DNA from: Haloplanus natans DSM 17983
Lineage (GTDB): Archaea; Halobacteriota; Halobacteria; Halobacteriales; Haloferacaceae
DNA length: 64,000 nt
Direction of reading: 5' to 3'
Assembly (NCBI RefSeq): GCF_000427685.1
Contig: NZ_KE386573.1
Coordinates: 2,278,938-2,342,937 of the forward strand
Shown here: one piece after another, positions 39,871-48,024 of the stretch
Position numbering within the stretch: position 1 is the stretch's first letter
How the letters are laid out: the number at the start of each line of letters is the position of its first letter
The notes under the pieces: model-generated
What the model was told of the DNA's origin: nothing
The model's database searches: none
The model's input: only the letters and a program-made list of their open reading frames with translations
Translations under genes and position numbers: made by a program

Positions 39871-41094
39871 CTACGGTCTCCACAGCCAGAGTCGGTCGAG
39901 CGGGGCGGTCCAGTCGACGCGTTCCTCCCACGCGACTTCGGAGGGGGCGGCGACGACGACGAACGGCCCGGCCTGGATCAGGTAGGCGTAGATCACGTCC
40001 CCGTCGCCCCGGTAGTACACCCGTCGCCATCGGTCGCGCCCGAAAGAGTACGCACCCTCCTGACTGACCGAGGAATCGAGCAGGGTGTCGACGGCCTCGC
40101 CGGCCGTCGCCACGTCGTCGTAGTGCTGGACGAACAGCGACGTTCGCGGGTAGTCGAGGGGTTCGAGTGACGACGGCTGGTCCGCCACGTCGGGCACCGC
40201 GTAGCTCACCACGTAGGCGAAGCCGCGCCGGCCCGTCGCCTCGCCGGCGGCCTCGAACTGTAACCGCTGGCGGGCGAGGAGTTCCCGGCCGCGGTTCCGG
40301 CCCCCGTCGTCGCCGGGGGCGTCGTCGAACGGGTCGCGCTCGATGTATCGCGGCCCGCCGTAGGCGTAGCCGGCGTAGCCAGCGGAGTGGTGGACCTCGA
40401 AGAGCCCTGGATCGGCCTCGTCGTCCTCGTCGTCCTCGTCCGAATCGACGGTGCCGTCGTGGAGATGCCGGTAGAGCGCGGCGTCGATCTGGCGGGCCGA
40501 GAGGACGCGCCTGACGAAACCCTCGCTCCGGATGCCGCGGAGATAGTCGTGGAGGCGTTCGAGTTCCTCGTCGACGCGGTCTAGGTCCCCCCGGTCGGCG
40601 AACCGGCGGATCGTCGCGACGTGGCGGTCGATCTCCTCGCGCATCTGCCCGGGGAGACCGAAGTGGCCGCCGAGTTCGGTTTCGGCCGTGGCGACCGCTC
40701 GGTCGGTGGCGCGGCGAACCAGGGCGAGCCTGTTGGCGTCGAATTCGGCGGTGTCACGCACACGCTGGACGGTCGCCATCGCGTTGCCGAGCACGCGCTG
40801 GTACGCCCGGATCGAATCGTCGTAGTCGGTGGCGAACCACTCGAGTTCGCCGTAGACGCGACCGACTTCGGTCGCTAGCTGGCGGTTCGGCACCGGCGGC
40901 TCCGTCTGCTGGACCGCCTCGTCGTCGACGGCCGACGGTTTCGGCTCCGCGTCGGCGAGGGCGGCGTCCGTCGGCTCCCCGGGCGTCCGCGTCGCCGTTT
41001 CGGGGTACGCGACGTTCGAGTCGCCGGACGAGAGACAGCCGGCCAGACCGAGCGCCGTCGCGGTCCCCAGCAGTGCCCGACGTGTCAGCTCCAT
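39871..41094 (-). CDS. Tat-exported lipoprotein of unknown function
   Basis: 407 residues. MELTRRALLGTATALGLAGC is a twin-arginine signal with lipobox (Cys20). A Pro/Thr/Ala linker follows (about 22-70), then a helical domain (about 75-190, VRRVLSARQIDAALYRHL at its end), an acidic DEDDEDDEADPG run, and a domain with AYVVSYAVPDVADQPSSLEPLDYPRTSLFVQHYDDVATAGEAVDTLLDSS and GDVIYAYLIQAGPFVVVAAP. No known family recalled; the final domain looks like the adhesion/stress-type extracellular domains of haloarchaea. Ends 1 bp before the next gene. Confidence 0.7.
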   Translation of the reverse strand: MELTRRALLGTATALGLAGCLSSGDSNVAYPETATRTPGEPTDAALADAEPKPSAVDDEAVQQTEPPVPNRQLATEVGRVYGELEWFATDYDDSIRAYQRVLGNAMATVQRVRDTAEFDANRLALVRRATDRAVATAETELGGHFGLPGQMREEIDRHVATIRRFADRGDLDRVDEELERLHDYLRGIRSEGFVRRVLSARQIDAALYRHLHDGTVDSDEDDEDDEADPGLFEVHHSAGYAGYAYGGPRYIERDPFDDAPGDDGGRNRGRELLARQRLQFEAAGEATGRRGFAYVVSYAVPDVADQPSSLEPLDYPRTSLFVQHYDDVATAGEAVDTLLDSSVSQEGAYSFGRDRWRRVYYRGDGDVIYAYLIQAGPFVVVAAPSEVAWEERVDWTAPLDRLWLWRP

Positions 41095-41198
41095 ACCCGC
41101 GACGAAGACGGGGCCCGGTAAATAATGTGCGGCCCGAGAATCAGCCGTGATAGGGATCGGTCGATAGACTCAACCGGAATCGACCCCCACCGCGAGAC

Positions 41199-41885
41199 AT
41201 GGGTACGCCACTGGACTCGCGGTCGGCACAGGTCGCCGAAGTGCTGGATCGGCTGTACGACGAGTATCCCGACGCGACCATCTCGCTTTCCTACTCGAAT
41301 CGGCTGGAACTCCTGGTCGCCGTGGTCCTCTCCGCGCAGTGTACCGACGAACGGGTCAACGAGGTGACCGCGGGCCTCTTCGAGAAGTACACCACCGCCG
41401 AGGACTACGCGGCGGCCGACGAGGCGGAACTCGCCGAGGACATCTACGGCATCACCTTCCACAACAACAAGGCGGGCTACCTGAAGTCCATCGGCGAGAC
41501 GCTGGTCGCGGACCACGACGGCGACGTGCCGGACACGATGGACGAACTCACCGCCCTCAGCGGCGTGGGACGCAAGACGGCGAACGTCGTCCTCCAGCAC
41601 GGACACGACGTGGTGGAGGGCATCGTCGTCGACACGCACGTAAAGCGGCTCTCCCGGCGGCTCGGGCTGACGACCGAAACGACGCCGACGAACATCGAGA
41701 CCGATCTGATGGACGTGGTGCCCGAAGGCGACTGGCAACAGCTCACCCACCTACTCATCAGTCACGGGCGGGCGGTCTGTGACGCGCGCAACCCGGACTG
41801 TGACGACTGTGTCCTCGAAGACGTCTGTCCCTCCTCGAAGCTGGATGCCGAGGTCGATCTGGCGAGCGGCGAGACGTGGGACTAG
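41199..41885 (+). CDS. nth: Endonuclease III
   Basis: 228 residues. HhH-GPD glycosylase/AP lyase that removes oxidised pyrimidines. LSAQCTDERVNEVT, the HhH motif LTALSGVGRKTANVVLQHGHDVVEGIVVDTHVKRLSRRLGL with catalytic Lys (GVGRKTA) and Asp (VDTHV), and the 4Fe-4S ligands C-D-A-R-N-P-D-C-D-D-C-V-L-E-D-V-C near the end. Overlaps the convergent DUF7321-like gene by 4 bp. Confidence 0.95.
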   Translation: MGTPLDSRSAQVAEVLDRLYDEYPDATISLSYSNRLELLVAVVLSAQCTDERVNEVTAGLFEKYTTAEDYAAADEAELAEDIYGITFHNNKAGYLKSIGETLVADHDGDVPDTMDELTALSGVGRKTANVVLQHGHDVVEGIVVDTHVKRLSRRLGLTTETTPTNIETDLMDVVPEGDWQQLTHLLISHGRAVCDARNPDCDDCVLEDVCPSSKLDAEVDLASGETWD

Positions 41886-42358
41886 AGGTGTAACTGGACG
41901 TACCGTACGACACCGATCAGGTAGGCGCCGATCCAGAAGAGCACGTAGCCGAAGACGCCGATGCGGAGGCGCCCGCGCCACGCGCTCATGTTCTCGTGAA
42001 GGTCGTCCAGATCCACGTCCCGATCGGGATCGCGATACAGGTTGGCGGCGTGTTTGGCCTGGAAGATGCGGACGATACCTGTCAGGGCGAACGCGAGCAT
42101 GGCGTAGGCCTGGAGGCCGAGGACGGCGTGCAGAACGGCGAGGCCCCCGAACTGATCCATCAGCCGCGGCGCCATCCATCCGACGACTGGCACCGTCGTC
42201 AGGGCGAGGCCGACGACGATGAACTTCAGATGCCGGAGGAGGACGCTCCACGTGACCGTCTCGCTGTCGATGACGATCCACGCGCCGTAGAGGTAGAAGG
42301 GGAAACTGGCCGTCACGGACACGCCGGCCAGCGTCGCTGTTGTCGCCTCGCTCACCAT
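41882..42358 (-). CDS. Four-helix membrane protein beside the cytochrome bc genes (DUF7321-like)
   Basis: 158 residues, four helices (about 7-28, 38-61, 75-103, 131-153). His residues in helices (RHLKFIV, VLHAVLGLQAY, AKHAANLY) could bind haem, but no b561 motif is certain. I recall similar haloarchaeal proteins under a DUF number adjacent to cyt bc loci. Divergent from the DUF7319-like gene, so it may belong to the same functional cluster. Confidence 0.65.
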   Translation of the reverse strand: MVSEATTATLAGVSVTASFPFYLYGAWIVIDSETVTWSVLLRHLKFIVVGLALTTVPVVGWMAPRLMDQFGGLAVLHAVLGLQAYAMLAFALTGIVRIFQAKHAANLYRDPDRDVDLDDLHENMSAWRGRLRIGVFGYVLFWIGAYLIGVVRYVQLHL

Positions 42359-42454
42359 CGTCGGTCGTTAGGAAGGGGACGTTAAAACGAACCCGACTCG
42401 GGGACGATACGGACAGTCGGAAAGCGTATGCCGCTGTGGACCCAAGTTGAAGCG

Positions 42455-43354
42455 ATGGCTGATTCGTCACCGTCGTCGACCGACGGGACGGCCGACGCCG
42501 AGGCCGACGACCGCGACTCCGGGCCGCCGGCGGCGGGGGTCGACGGCGGGGCCGACGCCGACTCGGTCGACGCCCTCCGGCGCGAAGTCGAGGAGAAGTA
42601 CGACTTCGAGAACTTCGGCCCGAGCGACATGGCACAGATGAGCGCCGAGGAGTGGGAGGCGGCGTTCGATCCGGACACGTGGATCGTCGGCCCCGACCTG
42701 CTGGACCGGGTGGAACAGGATCTGAAAGGGCGGATCGCCAGCCGCGAGGTGTTCGCGGTCCTCGAGCGGTTCGAGACGGACGGTGAGGAGCGGTTGATCG
42801 CCTACTCCGATGAGGGGTACGCCGTCGTCGCCCCCGACGGCAGCGTCGAGGGACAAGGAACGGTGTTGCGGGACGTGAAACCGACCGTCGCGCTGTGTTC
42901 GATGGACAGCTACGAGGTCCCCGAGGCGCCGGACGACGTCTCACTGCCCAGCCCGGCGGACGTGCCTGAGGGGACCGGCCAGCTCGGAAACAACCTCCTC
43001 CAACTCATCGCGTTCGCACAAATCCTAGTCGGGTTCGGGCTGGTCGGCGTCTGGCTGTTCACCGACGCCATCCCGACACCCGGCGGCTACGTCGACCTCG
43101 TCGCGCCGATGATCGCACTGATTTTCGTCGGCATCGGCGTCTTCCTGTTCGCCGTCGTCGCCAACGCCCGCCTCTCGGATCGCTTCCGGGCCGAGGAGTT
43201 CCGGGAACGGCTTCGCGCGACGGGCGTCGAGGACGGCGACCGGCCGGACTTCCTGCCGCCGCTCGACGAGAACGGGGAGCGGCCGGAGATGGAGCCGGGA
43301 ACGACGAGCGGCGACGGGGCGGAGACGGCCGATTCGGACGACGGCCACGCGTGA
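42455..43354 (+). CDS. DUF7319-like protein, first gene of the cytochrome bc cluster
   Basis: 299 residues. A long acidic, disordered N-terminus (to about 50), a soluble domain of about 110 residues with YDFENFGPSDMAQMSAEEWEAAFDPDTWIVGPDLL, then two membrane helices (about 179-202 and 215-240) and an acidic tail. No cofactor motif apart from a single Cys. The conserved position before the halocyanin and cytochrome genes suggests an assembly or stabilising subunit, by inference. ATG 42455 (MADSSPSSTDGTA); the 5' frame from 42428 is less likely. Confidence 0.7.
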   Translation: MADSSPSSTDGTADAEADDRDSGPPAAGVDGGADADSVDALRREVEEKYDFENFGPSDMAQMSAEEWEAAFDPDTWIVGPDLLDRVEQDLKGRIASREVFAVLERFETDGEERLIAYSDEGYAVVAPDGSVEGQGTVLRDVKPTVALCSMDSYEVPEAPDDVSLPSPADVPEGTGQLGNNLLQLIAFAQILVGFGLVGVWLFTDAIPTPGGYVDLVAPMIALIFVGIGVFLFAVVANARLSDRFRAEEFRERLRATGVEDGDRPDFLPPLDENGERPEMEPGTTSGDGAETADSDDGHA

Positions 43355-43410
43355 AACGCGCGGTGGGGAGTCGGTGGGTTTAAGCGCGTTCCATCCTCAG
43401 ATTCGACTGT

Positions 43411-44043
43411 ATGAAGAGGCGGGACTTCCTGAGAGTGGCCGGTGGATCCGCCGCCGTCGGAACGGCCGCCGCCACGGCGACGCCGGCCGCCGCGCAGGCG
43501 TCGTTCGGCGGGTGGATGAGCGATGTGGGCAACTACAGCGAGGTAGCCGACGCGACCGGGCAGAGCGAGGTGACGATCACCGTCGGCGCCTCCGGCAACG
43601 GCGGAAACTTCGCGTTCGATCCGCCGGCCGTTCAGGTCGACCCCGGAACGACGATCATCTGGGAGTGGAACGGCCAGGGCGGGCAACACAACGTCGTCGC
43701 CGAGGAAGGCGGCGACTTCGAGAGCGAACTCGTCGCCGAAGCCGGCTTCACGTTCGAACAGACCTTCGACTCCGAAGGCACTATCAAATACTTCTGTCAG
43801 CCCCACCGCGCGCTCGGCATGAAAGGCGTCGTCGTCGTCGGCGCGATGCCCGACTCGGGCGGCGGCGGTGGTGGCGGTGGCGGTGGTGGTGGCGAAGTCG
43901 AACTCCACACGCTCGGCGTCCCGATCCAGGCCCACTGGGTCGGCGCCGGGACGATTCTCGCCATCATCGTCTCGCTGATATTCAGCTTCTACGTGCTGAA
44001 ATACGGCGAGTCACCACACACCGGAACCGGGAGGGGAGAGTAA
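43411..44043 (+). CDS. Membrane-anchored halocyanin (type-1 copper protein)
   Basis: 210 residues. Tat signal MKRRDFLRVAGGSAAVGTAAAT... ending near residue 30. Plastocyanin-like domain with ligands His93 (GGQHNVV), Cys129, His132 and Met137 (YFCQPHRALGM). Then a poly-Gly linker (150-161) and a membrane helix at 176-197 with a short cytoplasmic tail. It therefore sits on the outer face, able to swing like a tethered electron carrier. TTTAAGC box about 30 nt before ATG 43411 (leaderless). It is located where many bc operons carry the Rieske gene. No gap to the next gene. Confidence 0.9.
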   Translation: MKRRDFLRVAGGSAAVGTAAATATPAAAQASFGGWMSDVGNYSEVADATGQSEVTITVGASGNGGNFAFDPPAVQVDPGTTIIWEWNGQGGQHNVVAEEGGDFESELVAEAGFTFEQTFDSEGTIKYFCQPHRALGMKGVVVVGAMPDSGGGGGGGGGGGGEVELHTLGVPIQAHWVGAGTILAIIVSLIFSFYVLKYGESPHTGTGRGE

Positions 44044-44430
44044 ATGTCATCGAGTGGGAGTACCTACGGCGACATTCACCGATACGAACCGGCCCGCGAG
44101 AGCACGGCGGCCGCCATCGCAATCGTCCTCCTGACGGTCGTCGAGGTAGTGTTCGTGTTCATGTTCGCCTACGGTCTGGTGAACGGTTGGGGTCTCAGCG
44201 AGGAGGGCAACATGTTCCTCGGAGCGATCCTGGCCGTGATCTTCGTCGACCTAGCGTTCATCCTCGCGCTGTACCGCAAGGAGTTCCTGCCGGACGTCGT
44301 GATCGTCAAGAAGCGGCGTCGGAAGTGGGAGGACCTCTACATCCGCGAGGACGATGTCGACGGCGAGACCATCGGCGACGGGGCGTGGGACACAGTCAAA
44401 CGCGCGGTGTATCCGTACTACAAGCGATAA
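44044..44430 (+). CDS. DUF7318-like two-helix membrane protein of the bc cluster
   Basis: 128 residues. Two membrane helices (about 22-46 and 56-76), a cytoplasmic loop RKEFLPDVVIVKKRRRKWEDLY and an amphipathic C-terminus (WDTVKRAVYPYYKR). No haem or metal motif. It starts directly after the halocyanin stop and ends 1 bp before cytochrome b, so it is likely a small accessory subunit. Confidence 0.72.
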   Translation: MSSSGSTYGDIHRYEPARESTAAAIAIVLLTVVEVVFVFMFAYGLVNGWGLSEEGNMFLGAILAVIFVDLAFILALYRKEFLPDVVIVKKRRRKWEDLYIREDDVDGETIGDGAWDTVKRAVYPYYKR

Positions 44431-44431
44431 C

Positions 44432-45226
44432 ATGAGCTTAGAAAAGAAAGACGACATGGACCACAAGGGGTGGATGAAACGGAAGGAGCTGACCCCCGTC
44501 GAAACCACCTTCCTGACGGCGCTCATCTGGATGGACAAGCGGCTCCGGATCGTCGATTATCTGGAGCTCTTGGAGGACCTGTACTACAAGGTCAACATGC
44601 AGATGCCGAAAAGCCACACCGAACAGTACGATCTGGACAACAAGTTCTGGTACTGGTACCCGCTGTACGCGCTGGGGTCGTTCTCGACGCTCGCGTACAT
44701 CGTCGCCGCCGTCTCCGGGGCGTTGCTCGGGTTCTACTACGCCCCGGCACAGACCGGCGACCCCAGTACGGCGTACAACTCGATCACGTTCATCATGACG
44801 GATCTACAGTTCGGGTTCATGCTGCGCTCCATCCATCGATGGTCGGCACAGGTGATGGTCGCGGCCGTGTTCCTCCACATGCTTCGCGTGTACTTCACGG
44901 GGGCGTACAAGGAACCGCGCGAACTCAACTGGCTGCTGGGTATCGTCCTGATCAGCCTGACGATGGTGTTCGGGTACACGGGCTACCTGCTCCCGTGGGA
45001 CCAGCTCGCCTTCTGGGCGGGACAGATCGGCGTCGAGATGTCGCTATCGATCCCGTTGGCCGGCGAGTGGATCGCCCAACTACTGTTCGGCGGCTTCACC
45101 CTGAGTCAGGCGACGCTCCAGCGGATGTACATCATCCACGTGTTCTTGCTCCCGTTCGTCGTGACGACGCTGATCGCCATCCACATCGGCATCGTCTGGG
45201 TGCAGGGCATCGCGGAACCCCACTAA
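44432..45226 (+). CDS. petB: Cytochrome b N-terminal half (cytochrome b6-like)
   Basis: 264 residues. Four core helices with haem-b ligands His135/His149 (RSIHRWSAQVMVAAVFLHMLRVYFTGAYKEPRE) and His236/His251 (MYIIHVFLLPFVVTTLIAIHIG). Spacings of 14 and 15 residues are those of cytochrome b6 rather than mitochondrial cytochrome b. An N-terminal hydrophilic stretch of about 80 residues precedes helix 1. Oxidises menaquinol with its partner subunit. 1-bp gap before, 4-bp gap after. Confidence 0.92.
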   Translation: MSLEKKDDMDHKGWMKRKELTPVETTFLTALIWMDKRLRIVDYLELLEDLYYKVNMQMPKSHTEQYDLDNKFWYWYPLYALGSFSTLAYIVAAVSGALLGFYYAPAQTGDPSTAYNSITFIMTDLQFGFMLRSIHRWSAQVMVAAVFLHMLRVYFTGAYKEPRELNWLLGIVLISLTMVFGYTGYLLPWDQLAFWAGQIGVEMSLSIPLAGEWIAQLLFGGFTLSQATLQRMYIIHVFLLPFVVTTLIAIHIGIVWVQGIAEPH

Positions 45227-45230
45227 AACC

Positions 45231-45998
45231 ATGAGCGACCACGAAACCTCCGACGACACTCGAACCGACGGCGGCAGCCCGGGCATCGTCGCTCCGGACG
45301 ACGAGACGCCGACGTGGCGCGAACGCAAAGAACGGACGACGGGCCTCTCGCGGCTCACCTACGAGTACTTCGAACGGGCCCGTCGCGAGGACCAGGACCT
45401 CCGAACCGAGTCCGACTACGTCGAACGCGACGTGCTCGCGTTCCCGACGTGGCCCCACGAGACCGTCCGCAACCTCTCCATCGCGGCCTTCTTTACCGGG
45501 ATGATCTTCTTCCTCTCGGCGACGATGCCGCCACACATCGGCGCACCGGCCAACCCGAGTTCGACGCCGGCGATCATCCTGCCCGACTGGTATCTCTACT
45601 GGTCGTTCGGCCTGTTGAAGCTCGGCCCGCTGAACCCCGACCTCGCCATCCTCGGTGGGCAGAAACTCACCGCCGACCGCACGTACGGCGTACTGGCGAA
45701 CGTCGTCGTCGTCGGCTTCATCGCCATCGTCCCGTTCCTGAACAAGGGATCGGCCCGACGCCCGGTCGAGCAGCCGTTCTGGTCGGCTGTCGGCGTCGGC
45801 GGCGTCGTCTTCGCGTTCACCATCAGTCTGCTCGCGGTGAAGAATCTGATGCCGATGAACGTCCACCTGCTCTTTGATCTAACCTTCCTCCTCCCCATCG
45901 TGGCGACGACGGTCACCTACGCGGTGTTGAAGACGATGCGCGAGGGGTACATGTATGACCTCAACCGGCGGTACTACCGGCTCCGCCCGCCGAAATAA
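45231..45998 (+). CDS. petD: Cytochrome b C-terminal half (subunit IV-like)
   Basis: 255 residues. Acidic N-terminus (to about 75), then helices; the quinol-site motif appears as PDWY (118-121, IILPDWYLYWSFGLLK), the variant associated with menaquinol-oxidising complexes. Three or four helices follow. The split into two polypeptides repeats the cytochrome b6f arrangement. The C-terminus MYDLNRRYYRLRPPK is basic and cytoplasmic. Confidence 0.9.
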   Translation: MSDHETSDDTRTDGGSPGIVAPDDETPTWRERKERTTGLSRLTYEYFERARREDQDLRTESDYVERDVLAFPTWPHETVRNLSIAAFFTGMIFFLSATMPPHIGAPANPSSTPAIILPDWYLYWSFGLLKLGPLNPDLAILGGQKLTADRTYGVLANVVVVGFIAIVPFLNKGSARRPVEQPFWSAVGVGGVVFAFTISLLAVKNLMPMNVHLLFDLTFLLPIVATTVTYAVLKTMREGYMYDLNRRYYRLRPPK

Positions 45999-46012
45999 CG
46001 TCTCGGTCCACC

Positions 46013-46414
46013 ATGTCTTCTTCCGACGACTCCGACAGCCACGCACAGGAGCGCGTGCGCGATGGGGCTAACGCCGCCGAGTCGGACGGCCGTCGGGACG
46101 TGGTCGTTCCCATGCGCCTCTATAAGACGATCACCGTCTTCTCGACGCTCATCGCCATCCTCGGCGTGGTGTTCGGCTTCGTCCTCTTGGACGCCGCGAC
46201 GATCCGACTCAGCCTCCTGCGCCGCGCCGTGACCGGTGTGCTGCGGGTCGTTGGCGTCGTCCCGCCGGAAACGGTCCTGAGTGCCGTCCTCGCCGTCTTC
46301 GGCCTCGCGTCCATCGGCGTCGGCGCCGGCGTCTACGTCCTCGGGACGCGCTTTCGTGCTCGCGGAATGGGAAACCCTCAAGAGGACGCCGACGAATCCT
46401 CAGGTAATGGCTGA
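46013..46414 (+). CDS. DUF7315-like two-helix membrane protein
   Basis: 133 residues. Acidic N-terminus, VVVPMRLYKTITVFSTLIAILGVVFGFVLLDA (helix 1), and a second helix near 86-110 (SAVLAVFGLASIGVGAGVYVL). Overlaps the next gene by 8 bp. Belongs to the small haloarchaeal subunits that accompany cyt bc; no cofactor motif. Confidence 0.7.
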   Translation: MSSSDDSDSHAQERVRDGANAAESDGRRDVVVPMRLYKTITVFSTLIAILGVVFGFVLLDAATIRLSLLRRAVTGVLRVVGVVPPETVLSAVLAVFGLASIGVGAGVYVLGTRFRARGMGNPQEDADESSGNG

Positions 46415-46685
46415 CGAATTCATCAAAGGGCTCGGCATCTTCACGAGTGCCGGCCTCGGCTGGCTCGTGCTCGCGGGGTGGTACCGGACGCCGGGGTTCG
46501 AGAGCACGCGCCAACTCGTGAGTCCGGTGTCGCCCGATCCGGCGAGCGCAGACCTGTTCAACCTGATGGCTATCGGACTGATGGAGGTGCTGCTCTGGTT
46601 CGCCATCCTGGGCCCGCTCGCGTTCTGGGTGATCCTCCCGGCGGTACAGCAGGCCCGCAGGGCGATAGACGACCGCACGGCGTAG
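46407..46685 (+). CDS. DUF7314-like small membrane protein
   Basis: 92 residues, two helices (about 5-25 and 52-79), MADEFIKGLGIFTSAGLGWLVLAGWYRTPGFESTRQL. It shares 8 bp with the preceding stop and is the last + strand gene of the cluster. Unknown function. The gap 46686-46799 holds no ORF or structure I can support. Confidence 0.7.
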   Translation: MADEFIKGLGIFTSAGLGWLVLAGWYRTPGFESTRQLVSPVSPDPASADLFNLMAIGLMEVLLWFAILGPLAFWVILPAVQQARRAIDDRTA

Positions 46686-46799
46686 CGCCGAAACGACGAT
46701 TCTACCGATCCGACTTGGAGACAGCCGTGAGTCGGTACGGGACGTGCGTGGTCACGTCAACGACAGTAGAGAAACGGGCCGCGGGTGAACTCGTCGCCC

Positions 46800-47240
46800 C
46801 TACACCACTAGGTTCCAGAGGGGTTCGATGAAGACGAACAGGCTCTGGTAGCCGGCGTACAGGAGGGCGAGCAGCGACGCCGCGACGGCGCCTTTCGGTC
46901 GTTCGAACGCCATCTCGTTCCGGGCTTCGACCTGCCGGGATTCGAATTCGAAGAAGTCGGTCACGAAGACCCCGACGGCGAGCACCGACATCACCATGCC
47001 GCCGTGGGGTTCGATGAGCAGGAAGACGAACGACGCGACCACCAAGGCAAGCGTCGACAGCGTATGCGGGACGTACCGGCCCAGTTCCTCAGCACCGTCC
47101 TCGACCTGGCTCTGCTGGACGGAGTGAGCGCGGATGCGCGTGAGCATGTTCACCACCACCAGCGCCAGCACGACGTGTGCGATGTACGGTTCGAGCGCGT
47201 CGAGAGCGCCGACCGGGACGACGAACTGTAGCGGTTGCAT
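46800..47240 (-). CDS. DUF7313-like membrane protein
   Basis: 146 residues with about four helices (AHVVLALVVVNMLTRIRAH, TLSTLALVVASFVFLLIE, GGMVMSVLAVGVFVTDFFEFE, AVAASLLALLYAGYQSLFVF). It is convergent with the bc cluster and conserved beside it in haloarchaea as far as I recall, so a linked role is inferred. A TATA-like AACTTCTAATGA lies upstream on the minus strand (47259-47270). Confidence 0.68.
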   Translation of the reverse strand: MQPLQFVVPVGALDALEPYIAHVVLALVVVNMLTRIRAHSVQQSQVEDGAEELGRYVPHTLSTLALVVASFVFLLIEPHGGMVMSVLAVGVFVTDFFEFESRQVEARNEMAFERPKGAVAASLLALLYAGYQSLFVFIEPLWNLVV

Positions 47241-47264
47241 ACCCCGAAGTCGGGTGTAGACTCA

Positions 47265-47963
47265 TTAGAAGTTTTCCGTTCCGGTCGGCATCACCACGTC
47301 GAGCGAGCCGACGCGGTCGATCCGGAGGTGGGCGCCACGGTCGACGACGCCGCGTCGGACCCCGTCGACGACGAGGGCGACGGCACCCTCGCGCTCGACG
47401 GAACAGGTGAACGGGACGCCGGGATCGACCACCCGCGTTTCCGCGGCGGTCGAGAAGGGTGCGATCGGGACGACGGCGACGCCCGCTCCGGCTTCGAGGA
47501 TCGATCCGCCCGCGGCGGCGGCGTACCCGTCGCTACCGAGCGGCGTCGCGGCGACGATTCCGTCGGCACGAACCGATCCCAACCGCTCGTCGCCGACAGC
47601 GAGGGCGTACTCCGAGATGCTCGCGGGCGCGTCGGTCACGAGCGTCACGTCGCGGAGCGCGCGGGCAACGCCGTCGCCGTCGTGATGGAGCCCGAGGACG
47701 GGATGGGTGCCGACGCGGCGGTCGCCGGCGGCGATTGCGGCGACGGCGGCGTCGAGGGTATCGCGGGTGACGAGGTGGCGCCCGCCCTCGGGCGTCACCG
47801 GGAGGAGTGGGGCGGCGGGCGGATCGGAGACGGCCGACCGGATGGCCGCGTCGCCGACCGCGACGACGGCGTCGGGGCCGGCCGCCTCGTCGACGACCGT
47901 CGCGCCGCCGACGCCGACCGCGGCCACGTCGTCGGCGTCGCCACCCCGGACGGCGACCTTCAC
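47265..47963 (-). CDS. NAD-kinase-like protein with a degenerate GGDG motif
   Basis: 232 residues, shorter than typical NAD kinases. The C-terminal half keeps VRADGIVAATPLGSDGYAAAAGGSILEAGAG, the NAD-binding core of the PpnK family, and SISEYALAVGD where the NE/D motif usually is. The N-terminal GGDG is replaced by VGDA (36-39) with its Asp kept, and the first 85 residues are reduced. It may be a divergent NAD(P)-binding or kinase paralogue; activity is uncertain. Confidence 0.7.
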   Translation of the reverse strand: MKVAVRGGDADDVAAVGVGGATVVDEAAGPDAVVAVGDAAIRSAVSDPPAAPLLPVTPEGGRHLVTRDTLDAAVAAIAAGDRRVGTHPVLGLHHDGDGVARALRDVTLVTDAPASISEYALAVGDERLGSVRADGIVAATPLGSDGYAAAAGGSILEAGAGVAVVPIAPFSTAAETRVVDPGVPFTCSVEREGAVALVVDGVRRGVVDRGAHLRIDRVGSLDVVMPTGTENF

Positions 47964-48024
47964 CGCCGGTGCCCTCCATCCTGTCGTCGCGTCCGTCTCA
48001 TGGAAGACACGTCGATCCTCGGCG

